A DNA stretch of 64,000 nucleotides from Streptomyces iranensis. GTDB taxonomy: Bacteria; Actinomycetota; Actinomycetes; Streptomycetales; Streptomycetaceae. The position numbers and the translations under genes were made by a program. Positions within the stretch are counted from its first letter, which is position 1. Every line of letters begins with the position of its first letter. The notes beneath the pieces were generated by a model, which saw nothing but the letters and a program-made list of their open reading frames with translations, ran no database searches and was not told where the DNA came from. The stretch spans positions 306,448 through 370,447 of the forward strand of contig NZ_JAGGLR010000010.1 of the NCBI RefSeq assembly GCF_017874715.1, read 5' to 3'. This document shows, in pieces, positions 7,647 to 28,600 of the stretch.

Positions 7647-8201
7647 ATGGCTGTGACCAGCACCCGGATCAGACTCGGCGCCCTGCTCGGCGGCGCGGTC
7701 CTCGCCGCCACCGGCGTGTCCACCGCCCAGAGCGCGGCGGCCGCCCCCAGCGCCCCCGCGGCCGCCGACGCGCCCTCCGCCGCCGCGGTGACCAAGCTCA
7801 GCCACTCCGACGCGGCGAACCGGCTGCGCGGCGCCGGGATCTCCTGGACCTCCAGCGGGGGCTGCTCGGACCGGAACAACCCCAGCTGTACCTCGTTCGA
7901 GCAGATCAACCTGACCACCGTGCAGGGTGCCGTCACCCTGAAGGGGGCCACCGGCTGCGCGCTCACCATCACCGGCGGCACGGAGACCGGGCACGCCTCC
8001 GGTACGTACAGCCACTGGAACGGCTACAAGCTGGACTTCAGCCCCACCAGCTGCCTCAGCAACTACATCACGGGCACCTTCACCAACATCGGCCCGCGCC
8101 CCGGTGACGGCGCCCAGCAGTACAAGTCCGGTTCGGGCAACGTCTACGCCCGCGAGAGCAACCACTGGGACGTGACCTACTACAACTGCGGAGGCTGCTG
8201 A
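7647..8201 (+). CDS. secreted M15-like zinc peptidase domain protein
   Basis: A 184-residue protein with a clear Sec signal peptide (RIR, hydrophobic LGALLGGAVLAATGVSTA, then an Ala-rich cleavage region). The mature part has the M15 zinc-site spacing HxxGxxxD (H123 to D130, HWNGYKLD) and an E170-x-x-H173 motif (ESNHWDV), matching the catalytic Glu and third zinc ligand of D-Ala-D-Ala carboxypeptidase-type M15 enzymes. Six cysteines suggest disulfides outside the cell. The substrate is probably peptidoglycan peptide, by inference. The ATG at 7647 follows an AAGGAG site; the longer upstream frame is a read-through of a repeat and is rejected. Confidence 0.8.
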   Translation: MAVTSTRIRLGALLGGAVLAATGVSTAQSAAAAPSAPAAADAPSAAAVTKLSHSDAANRLRGAGISWTSSGGCSDRNNPSCTSFEQINLTTVQGAVTLKGATGCALTITGGTETGHASGTYSHWNGYKLDFSPTSCLSNYITGTFTNIGPRPGDGAQQYKSGSGNVYARESNHWDVTYYNCGGC

Positions 8202-8384
8202 CCCGCGGCCCCCACGCTCCCACCGACCGTCCGGACGGCTGCAACGCGGCGCAACCTTTGCGCATGGCTGTACCCGGCACGGACAGTGGGCCCGGCGGGC
8301 GGAGGGTGGTGCCGAGTCGGCGCGGCATCCCCTCCGCCAACGCCCTCGCGGCGCCCTTTTGCGCGGATTCGGCCTGGTCACCGG

Positions 8385-9776
8385 ATGAGCGGCGGTGAAA
8401 ACCCCCGATACGGTGAGAAGGTGCAGCCAGCAGAAGAAACATCGAAGCCGTCCGGCCGGCTCCGCAAGGCCCGCGCCCTGTACCGCAATGTGTCCAAGCG
8501 CAGGATGGCCTGGCTGCTGCTGAAGGACACCATCAATTCCTGTATGGAGTACCGGGTCACCGGGCTCGCCGCCGAAGCGGCCTTCTTCACCCTGCTGTCG
8601 CTGCCGCCCCTGCTGCTCGGCCTGATCGGGCTGCTCGGCTACTTCGACGCCTGGACCAGCACCGACACGGTGGCCACCATCCGGCAGAACATCCTCGACG
8701 CCTCCGCGACCGTGCTGTCCGACCGGGGTGTCAAGGAGATCGCCCGGCCGCTGCTGGACGATGTGATCAAGGGCGGGCGTCCCGATGTGATCTCGCTGGG
8801 CTTCGCCATCGCCCTGTGGTCCGGCTCCCGTGCGGTGAACGTGTTCGTGGACACCATCACGATCATGTACGGGCTGGAGGGGAGGCGCGGGATCGTCAGG
8901 ACCCGACTGCTGTCCTTCCTGCTCTATCTGGTGGCGCTCGTGGTCGGGGCGGTGGCGCTGCCGCTGATGGTGATCGGGCCGGAGGCGGTGGTGGACCTGC
9001 TGCCGTCCAGCGGGGACCTCGTACCGGTCCTGTACTGGCCGGTGGTGATCGTGCTCTCCATCGCCTTCCTCACCACGCTCTACCACGTGTCCGTACCGGT
9101 GCGCTCGCCGTGGCCGGAGGACATTCCCGGGGCGCTGGTGGCCCTCGCGATATGGGTGCTGGGCAGCTTCCTGCTACGGATCTACCTGGTGCATACGGTC
9201 GAGGGCCCGACGATCTACGGCTCGCTGGCCGCCCCCGTCGCGGTGCTGCTGTGGATCGGGGTGTCCGCCTTCGCGGTGCTGGTCGGGGCGGCGGTCAACG
9301 CCGCGATCGACCGGGTCTGGCCCTCGGTGGCCACGGCTGCCGGGCGTGCCGAGCGCGCCGCCCGCGCCCGGGAGGAGGGCGCCCGGCTGCGGGCGCAGGG
9401 GCAGCGCACGGCGGACGACGGCGCGGCGGAGATCACCCCGCCGTCGGAGTTCCCCGAGCGCTGGGCCCAGTTCCTGCCGCACGGCGACATACGCTCCCGG
9501 CTGCACACGAAGCGTGAGCCGGGTGAGAAGGCGGGGGAGAGGGCCGCCGGGAAGGCCGGGGAGGCCGGGAAGCCCGCCGATCAGTCCCCGGAGAAGACGC
9601 GGCCCACAGGGGCGCCGGGGATACCGGAGACACCGGAGACACCGGGGACACAGCCCTCGGGGAAGCCGACCGGGGAGCCCCGGACGCCCCGGCAGGGGCC
9701 GAGGCGTCCGGAGGTGCGGTCCGCGGCGGACGGCGCGGATGACACCGCGGCGGACGACGACCACCCGGTGCGCTGA
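8385..9776 (+). CDS. YihY/BrkB-family inner membrane protein
   Basis: Multi-spanning membrane protein of 463 residues, or 451 if the in-frame GTG at 8421 is the start. The GTG gives the more usual MQPAEETSKPS N-terminus, but neither start has a good Shine-Dalgarno. BrkB features are the LAAEAAFFTLLSLPPLLLGL first segment, ALWSGSRAVNVFVDTI and the IYGSLAAPVAVLLWI segment near the end; about six membrane segments are visible. The last ~130 residues are a hydrophilic, charged and Pro/Gly-rich tail with short GKAGEAG and ETPETPGT repeats, presumably cytosolic. Molecular function of the family is unsettled. It ends 31 bp from the convergent P450. Confidence 0.9.
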   Translation: MSGGENPRYGEKVQPAEETSKPSGRLRKARALYRNVSKRRMAWLLLKDTINSCMEYRVTGLAAEAAFFTLLSLPPLLLGLIGLLGYFDAWTSTDTVATIRQNILDASATVLSDRGVKEIARPLLDDVIKGGRPDVISLGFAIALWSGSRAVNVFVDTITIMYGLEGRRGIVRTRLLSFLLYLVALVVGAVALPLMVIGPEAVVDLLPSSGDLVPVLYWPVVIVLSIAFLTTLYHVSVPVRSPWPEDIPGALVALAIWVLGSFLLRIYLVHTVEGPTIYGSLAAPVAVLLWIGVSAFAVLVGAAVNAAIDRVWPSVATAAGRAERAARAREEGARLRAQGQRTADDGAAEITPPSEFPERWAQFLPHGDIRSRLHTKREPGEKAGERAAGKAGEAGKPADQSPEKTRPTGAPGIPETPETPGTQPSGKPTGEPRTPRQGPRRPEVRSAADGADDTAADDDHPVR

Positions 9777-9807
9777 CCGCGCCGCGCCCTGTCCCGCCCG
9801 ACCCCGC

Positions 9808-11004
9808 CTACCCCGCAGGGGTGAACCGCACCGGCAGCCGCAGGAGGCCGCGCATCATGCTGGGGCGCCAGGCCAGGGTGTCCGGGTCGGTGTCCAGGGC
9901 CAGGTCCGGGCACCGCTCCAGCAGGGCCCGTAGCGCGATCGTGGCCTCCAGCCGGGCCAGCGGCGCGCCCAGACAGTGGTGGACGCCGTGGCTGAAGCCC
10001 AGGTGGCCCCGGGCGTCCCGGTGGATGTCGAAGCGGTCGGGGTCGGCGAAGCGCCGCGGGTCGCGGTTGGCCGAGCCGAGCAGCACCAGGACCGGCTCGC
10101 CCGCGGGGATCTTGGTGCCCGCGATCTCCACGGGTTCGGTGGTGAAGCGGTGTGCCGTGGACTGCGACGGGCCGTCGTAGCGCAGCATCTCCTCGACGGC
10201 GGCGTCCAGCAGCGCGTAGTCGGCGCGGAGGGCGGCCAGTTGCTCGGGGGCGCGCAGCAGCGCACAGGTGCCGTTGGAGAGCAGGTTGACGGTCGTCTCA
10301 TGCCCGGCGACCAGTAGCAGGAAGGCCATGCCGAGCATTTCCTCGGACGAGAGCCGGTCGCCGTCCTCGTCCATCGTGCGGACCAGGGCGGACAGCAGAT
10401 CGTCGCTCTCCGCCTCCCGCTTGGTCTCGATGAGCCGGGCCAGATAGCCGGTCATGGCGGCCACGGCGGCGCCCGCGGCCTCCGGGCCACTGGGGAAGAC
10501 GATCTCGCTGGACCAGCCGCGGAAGTCGGCCCGGTCGGCCGCCGGTACGCCGAGCAGTTCGCAGATCACCGCCATCGGCAGCGGCATGGCGAACGACTCC
10601 ACGAGATCGGCCCGGCCGAGCGGCAGCATGGCGTCCAGCAGCTCATCGGCGATCTGCCGGATGCGCGGCCGCAGCGCCTCGATCCGGCGGGCGGTGAACT
10701 CCCGCGCCACCAGCTTCCGCAGCCGGGTGTGGTCCGGCGGATCGGTCTGCAGCATGTTCAGGCCGATGGCGTTGCCCCCGTCGTCCTGCCACGAGGAGGA
10801 GTGGCGGATGTCATTGCTCATCCGGGGGTCGGTCAGGGCGGCGCGGGCCTCCTCATGGCCCACGATCAGCCAGACGTCGTCCGCGCCGTGGCTGGGCACC
10901 CGGTGCACGGGGCCCTGCTCCCGCAGCATGGCGTAGAGCTGGTACGGGTCGGCGACGATGTCCGTACCGGACGGGACGAGTCTTTCGAAGGCGGGCAGAG
11001 TCAT
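9808..11004 (-). CDS. cytochrome P450, probable tailoring enzyme of the polyketide
   Basis: A 398-residue soluble bacterial P450. Key motifs: AGHETT oxygen-binding I-helix near residue 232, ExxR within EEMLRYDGP, and the heme loop FSHGVHHCLGAP with axial Cys344. Overall it resembles the CYP107-type macrolide hydroxylases. The frame is open far upstream into the PKS gene, but the ATG at 11004 has a GAAAGGAC site and the usual N-terminus (MTLPAFERLVPSG). It lies 137 bp downstream of the thioesterase-ending PKS gene on the same strand, so it most likely oxidises the released pentapropionate. The 42-bp palindrome in between may reduce read-through. No dedicated ferredoxin gene is present. Confidence 0.95.
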   Translation of the reverse strand: MTLPAFERLVPSGTDIVADPYQLYAMLREQGPVHRVPSHGADDVWLIVGHEEARAALTDPRMSNDIRHSSSWQDDGGNAIGLNMLQTDPPDHTRLRKLVAREFTARRIEALRPRIRQIADELLDAMLPLGRADLVESFAMPLPMAVICELLGVPAADRADFRGWSSEIVFPSGPEAAGAAVAAMTGYLARLIETKREAESDDLLSALVRTMDEDGDRLSSEEMLGMAFLLLVAGHETTVNLLSNGTCALLRAPEQLAALRADYALLDAAVEEMLRYDGPSQSTAHRFTTEPVEIAGTKIPAGEPVLVLLGSANRDPRRFADPDRFDIHRDARGHLGFSHGVHHCLGAPLARLEATIALRALLERCPDLALDTDPDTLAWRPSMMRGLLRLPVRFTPAG

Positions 11005-11079
11005 GGTGGCGTAGGTCCTTTCGACGGCGGGTTTGGGCGGCAGGTTTACGGGGTGTCCGGCGGACCACGCGGCGGAGCA

Positions 11080-11121
11080 GGGGCTTCGCCCCTGGACCCC
11101 GGGGTCCAGGGGCGAAGCCCC
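11080..11121 (-). terminator. perfect 42-bp palindrome between PKS and P450
   Basis: Two 21-base arms (11080-11100 and 11101-11121) are exact reverse complements with no spacer. The RNA would form a very stable GC hairpin after the PKS stop and before the P450 start. It could terminate, stabilise the upstream 3' end or tune P450 expression. A related 42-bp palindrome is at 51156-51197. Confidence 0.8.
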
Positions 11122-11141
11122 CACGCCGCGGGCGGACGCGG

Positions 11142-22562
<11,421 letters not shown>

Positions 22563-22646
22563 GTCGGGGCTCCATGCGAAGAGTCGGCGGTGGGAGGTGG
22601 GTGTTGGTGGAAGGACCGGCTGGTCAGCGGGGTGGACGGAACGGGA

Positions 22647-25600
22647 TCAGGAGATCCCGAACTCCTTCTCGATGTAGTCGAAGAGCTCGTCGTTGGTGGC
22701 CGCTTCGAGATCGTCGGACGTCACCGGATCCTCGGCGGCGGTGTCCACGGCCGCTACGGCGTCCATGGCGCCCACGGCGGACCGGAGCAGCCGGCGCAGC
22801 CGGTCGGCGATCTCGGAACGGGCTGGGGCGTCGCTCGGCAGTGACACCAACAGCCGGTCCAGACCGTCGAGTTCGGCGGCACCGTCACCGGCGATACCGT
22901 CACCGGTGGCGCCGTCACCCTTGGCGCCGCCATCCGAGTCGCCGTCGATGCCGGTGAAGAGCAGAGTGCTCAGATAGCCGACGAGTTCGGCCACGGTCGG
23001 GAAGTCGAAGATCACGGTGGCGGGCAACCGGAGCCCCGTGGCGCTCCCGAGCCGGTTGCGCAGCTCCACCGCCGTGACCGAGTCCAGGCCGAGCTCCAGG
23101 AACGGCCGCCTGGTGCCCACGGCGTCGGCCGAGCCATGGCCGAGGACCGCGGCCACCTGGCCGCGTACGGCGTCGAGCAGCCGCCGTTCGCGCTCCTCGG
23201 GCTTCGCGTCGGCGAGCCGGTCGCGCAGGGCCGCCACCGTACCGCCGGTACCTCCACCCGGCGCCGGGGCCGCCGCACCGTCGACCGCGCCGTCGACCGC
23301 GCCGAGCGCCCGCCGGGCCTCGGGGATCTCTTCGAGCAGATGGCTGGGGCGGGCGGCGGTGTAGGCGTGGGCGAAGCGGTCCCAGTCGATATCGGCGATC
23401 ACCAGGGCCGTTTCGCCGTCCGCCAGCGCGGCCTCCAGCGCGAGGAGCGCCGACTCCGGCGGCAGCAGCGGTACGCCATGGCGCAGCCGCAGCTCGGTCA
23501 CCGCGTCCCGTTCGGCCATACCGCCCTGCGCCCAGGAACCCCAGGCCACGGAGGTGGCCACCAGCCCCCGTGCGCGGCGGTGGCGGGCAAGGGCGTCCAT
23601 ATAGGCGTTGGCGGGCGCGTAGTTGCCCTGACCCACCATGCCCACGGTGCCCGCCAGGGAGGAGAACAGCACGAACGCGGACAGCTCCAGGTCCCGGGTC
23701 AGCTCGTGCAGCCGCCACGCCGCATCCGCCTTCACCCGCAGCACGCGGTCCACCTGCTCGGGGGTGAGGGAGGTGATGGCGGCGTCGTCCAGGACGGCCG
23801 CCGTGTGGAACACCGAGGTCAGGGGGTACGCGGCCGGAATCGACGCCAGAAGCGCGCGGAGCGCGTCGGCGTCCCCGACATCGCAGGCCGCCACGGTCGC
23901 CTTGGCCCCCGAGGCGGTCAGCTCGGCCACCAGCTCGTCCGCTCCCGGCGCGGTGTCCCCGCGACGGCTGACGAGCAGCAGATGCTCGGCGCCACGGGCC
24001 GCGAGCCGACGGGCCACCTGGCTGCCGAGGGCGCCGGTGCCACCGGTGATCAGAACCGTGCCAGGGCCGGGGGACCAGCCGTCATCGAGCACATCGCCGA
24101 GGCGCGGCGCCCTGACGATACGACGCCCGAGGACCCCGGTGGCGCGGACCGCGACCTGGTCCTCGTGGCCCCCGGCGGCCAGTACGGCACACAGCCGGGC
24201 CGTGGTCCGTTCGTCCAGCTCCTGGGGCAGATCCACCAATCCGCCCCAGCGGGTGGCGAGTTCCTGTGCCGCCACCCGGCCCAGACCCCACACCAGCGCC
24301 TGCGCCGGGCCGGTCAGCGGATCGTGGGCGCCGACCGACACCGCGCCCTGAGTGACACACCACAGCGGCGCGAACAGCCCCGCCGCCTCCAGGCCCTGGA
24401 TCAGCCGCAGGGTGCGGTGCGGCCCGGCGGCCTCGTCGCGGGCGAGCAGCGAGAGCACGCCGACGACGGGCGCGGTGGTGTGCGCCGCGGTGGGTGCGGC
24501 GAGGGCGGTGTGTGCGGTGAGGGCGGCGAGGGTGTCGGCCCAGTGGCGCGGATCGTCGGGCGCCACGACCACCGTTTCCACCGTGGCGCCGTGCCGGTTC
24601 AGGGCCGTGGCGATCGCCTCGTACAGCGCATCGCCCTTCTGGTCGGGTGCCAGGACGACGAGCCAGGTGCCGGACAGCGCGGGCGCGGTGGTGTCGGGCA
24701 GCGGTTTCCAGCCCTCGCGATACCGCCACGCGTCCATCGTGGACGCCGTGCTCTGCCGTCGATGCCACGCTGACAGCGCGGGCAACAGGCTCGTCAACTC
24801 CGCCTGGGATTCCTCCAACCGCAGGGTCCGAGCCAGCCCTTCCAGATCCTCGCGCTCCACGGCTTCCCAGAAACCGGTGTGCGGATCCGCGCCCGTCATT
24901 GCGTTGGCGCGGTGTCGGCCCGGGGCCGCGGTGTCCAGCCAGTAGTGGTGGCGTTGGAAGGGGTAGGTGGGGAGGTTGGTGGGGGTGGGGGTGTTGGGGG
25001 TGAGGATTGCGGGCCAGGTGGGGGTGAGGCCGTGGGTCCAGAGGGTGGCGAGGGAGGTGAGGAGTTGCTGGGTGCCGCCGTGGTCGCGGCGGAGGGTGCC
25101 GGTGGCGCGGGCGTTGGGGTGGGTTTCTTGGATGGCGGTGGTGAGGACGGGATGGGGGCTGGTCTCCAGGTAGAGGGTGTGGCCGTCGGATAGCAAAGTC
25201 CGCAGCGTGTCGTGGAAGCGGACGGGTTCGCGGAGGTTGCGGTACCAGTACTCGGCGTCGAGGGTCTCGCCGTCGATGGGTGCGGCGGTGACGGTGGAGT
25301 ACATGGGCACATGCCCGGCCTGGGGGGTGATGGGCGCGGCGAGTTGGAGGAGTCGTTCCCGGATGCGTTCGACGTGCGGGGTGTGGGAGGCGTAGTCGAC
25401 GGCGATCGCACGGGCCCGGATCCCGGTGGCTTCCGCTTGTGCCATGACGTCGGTGAGCGCGGCCGGGCTCCCGGCGATGACGGTGGAGGACGGGCCGTTG
25501 ACGGTCGCGATCCAGACGTCGTCGCGGCCGGTCAGCAGCTCGCGCGCCTGGTCGGCGGGGGCAGTGAGGGAGACCATGCCGCCGTGTCCGGCCAGCTCCT

Positions 25601-28600
25601 GGGCGATGAGGCGGCTGCGCAACGCGACCAGCCGTGCGCCGTCTTCCAGGGAGAGCACCCCGGCTACGCACGCGGCGGCGATCTCGCCCTGGGAGTGGCC
25701 GATGGCGGCGGAGGGCTCGATGCCGAGCGAACGCCACACCTGGGCCAGGGACACCATCACGGCCCAGAGGGCGGGCTGGACCACGTCCACCCGCTCCAGC
25801 GCCGCCTCATCCCCGATCGCCCGCAGCACATCGAGCGGATCCCAGTCGATATGCGGAGCCAGCGCCTGGGCGCAGCGGTCGATCGACTCGGCGAACACCT
25901 TTGACGAGTCGAGCAGTTCGGCGGCCATGCCGACCCACTGCGACCCCTGCCCCGGAAAGACGAAGACGGCACCGGAGGGCGGCTCGCCCGGGGCCACGCC
26001 GCTGACCACATGGGCGGCGGGCTCGCCGGTGGCAACGGCGTCCAGCCCGGCCAGGAAGTCGTCCCGGTCGGCGGCCACGACCACCGCACGGTGCTCCAGC
26101 GCGGCCCGGTGCCGTGCCAGCGACGAGCCGATGTCGGCGAGATGCCGATCGCTCGTGGCCACGAACGCGCGCAACTGTGCTGCCTGTGCCCGTAGCGCGG
26201 GCTCCGAACGCGCCGAGATCACCCACGGCAGCACACCCTCCGTGGGCTTGTTGGGCTTGTTGGGCTTGTACTGGGACGTGGTGTCCGCCGTCGGGGCCGC
26301 TTCCACGATCACATGGGCGTTGGTGCCGCTGACCCCGAATGACGACACCGCCGCGCGGCGCGCCCGTTCCGCCTCGGGCCAGCCCGTAGCCTCCGTCACC
26401 AGCCGCACCGCGCCGGAGTCCCAGTCCACATGCGGCGTCGGCTCGTCCACATGCAGGGTGCGGGGAACGACGCCGTGGCGCAGGGCCAGCACCATTTTGA
26501 TGACGCTCGCGACCCCGGCCGCCGCGCCGGTGTGGCCGACATGGGCCTTCATCGAGCCCAGCAGCGCGGGGTGTTCGGCGGATCGGCCCTGGCCGTACGT
26601 GGCGAGCAGCGCCTGTGCCTCGATGGGGTCGCCCAGCGCCGTACCCGTCCCGTGTGCCTCGATCACATCGACATCGGAGGGTGTGAGACGGGCGTTCGCC
26701 AACGCCTGGCGGATGACCGCCTGTTGGGACGGCCCGTTGGGCGCGGTGAGGCCGTTGGAGGCGCCGTCCTGGTTGACCGCCGTACCACGGATGACGGCCA
26801 GCACCTGGTGGCCGTTGCGGCGGGCCTCCGACAGCCGTTCGACCAGCAGTACGCCCACGCCCTCCGCCCACGCGGTGCCGTCCGCCGCCGCCGCGAAGGG
26901 CTTGCAGCGGCCGTCGGGGGCGAGCCCGCGCTGATGGCTGAACTCGGTGAACACACCCGGTGTGGAGATCACGGAGACGCCGCCCACGAGGGCCGTCCCG
27001 CAGTCGCCGTTGCGCAGCGCCTGTACGGCGAGATGCAGTGCCACCAGCGAGGACGAACACGCCGTGTCCACCGTGACGGCCGGTCCGGTCAGCCCGAAGC
27101 TGTAGGCGATCCGGCCGGATGCCACGCTTCCCGCCGCTCCGGTGAAGAGATAGCCCTCGGACCCCTCGGTGTCGGCGCCCGCACCGCCGTAGCCGTGCGG
27201 TACGAGGCCGATGAACACCCCGGTGCGGCTGCCGCGCAGCGACAGCGGGTCGATGCCCGCGTGTTCCAGCGCCTCCCAGGAGGTCTCCAGCAGCAGCCGC
27301 TGCTGGGGGTCCATCGCCATCGCCTCGCGCGGCGAGATGCCGAAGAAGTCGGCATCGAAGTCGGCGGCGTCCGGGAGGAATCCGCCCTTGTGGACATAGC
27401 TGCTGCCGGGGCGTTCCGGGTCGGGGTGGTGGAGCGCGTCGAGATCCCAGCCGCGGTCCGCCGGGAACGCGGAGAGCGTGTCCTGGTCGGACAGCAGCAG
27501 CCGCCACAGATCCTCGGGTGACCGTACGCCCGCGGGGAAACGGCAGCTCGTGGCCACGATCGCGATCGGTTCGTCCAGGGCGGCCGTCCCCGGCGCAACC
27601 GGCACGACCGGCACGACCTCGCCCGGCGCGTACGGGCCCGCTCCTGCGGTGTCCCCGCCCGTGATCCGGTCCAGCAGATGCCGGGCCAGCGTCAGGGGCG
27701 TCGGATGGTCGAAGACGACGGAGGGCGCGAGCGCCACACCCGTCGCCACGGCCAGCCGGTTCCGTAGTTCCACGGCGGTCAGCGAGTCGAAGCCGAGGTC
27801 CCGGAAGACCTTCCGCGTCTCCACCTCGTCCACCGACGACAGCCCCAGCACGGCGGCCGCGTGGCGGCGCACCTCGTCCAGCACCACCCGCAGCCGGGGC
27901 GCGCCATCGGCGGCGTCGGCCACCCGGCGTGCGAAGCCGCCGAGCGCTTCGGGCCCGTCGGCCGCCACGGTGGCGGACGGCAGATCGACCCGTACGGCGG
28001 AGCCGGGCCCGAGGGGCGCGAGCCAGTACCGCTCGCGCTGGAAGGCGTAGGTGGGCAGATCGACCGGTGTGTCGCCGCCGGGTGCGAACACCGCCGCCCA
28101 GTCGGGGTCCACGCCATGGGCCCACAGGGTGGTGAGGGCGCCGAGGAGCCGCCGGGCGCCACCCTGGTCACGGCGCAGGGTGCCGGTGGCGAGGATGCGC
28201 TGGTCGGCGGCGTGGCCGGTCTCCTCGACGGCGGTGGTGAGGACGGGGTGGGGGCTGGACTCCAGGTAGAGGGTGTGGCCGTCGGCCAACGAAGTCCACA
28301 GCGTGTCGTGGAAGCGGACGGGTTCGCGGAGGTTGCGGTACCAGTACTCGGCGTCGAGGGTGCCGCCGTCGATGAGGGTGGCGGTGACGGTGGAGTACAG
28401 GGGGACGTCACCGGCGCGGGGGGTGATGGGTGCGGCGAGCTCAAGGAGCTGTTCCCGGATGCGTTCGACGTGCGGCGTGTGGGACGCGTAGTCGACGGCG
28501 ATCGCACGGGTCCGGACCCCAGCGGCCTCGGCCTTCGCCGTGGCCTCGGCGAGCCCGGCGGGGCTCCCGGCGATGACGGTGGACGTGGGCCCGTTGACGG

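Noticed and set aside
6546..8201. A single 551-codon plus-strand ORF covering the HTH fragment, the repeat and the peptidase
   Set aside because: The middle is the inverted-repeat element and the peptidase has its own signal peptide and Shine-Dalgarno at 7647; the fusion is a GC-rich chance frame.
7302..9086. 594-codon minus-strand ORF opposite the peptidase and BrkB genes
   Set aside because: Composition is Arg/Gly/His-rich shadow sequence with no domain; both plus-strand genes are well supported.
22563..22646. Extra gene between the two PKS genes
   Set aside because: The 84-bp gap has no ORF with a credible start.
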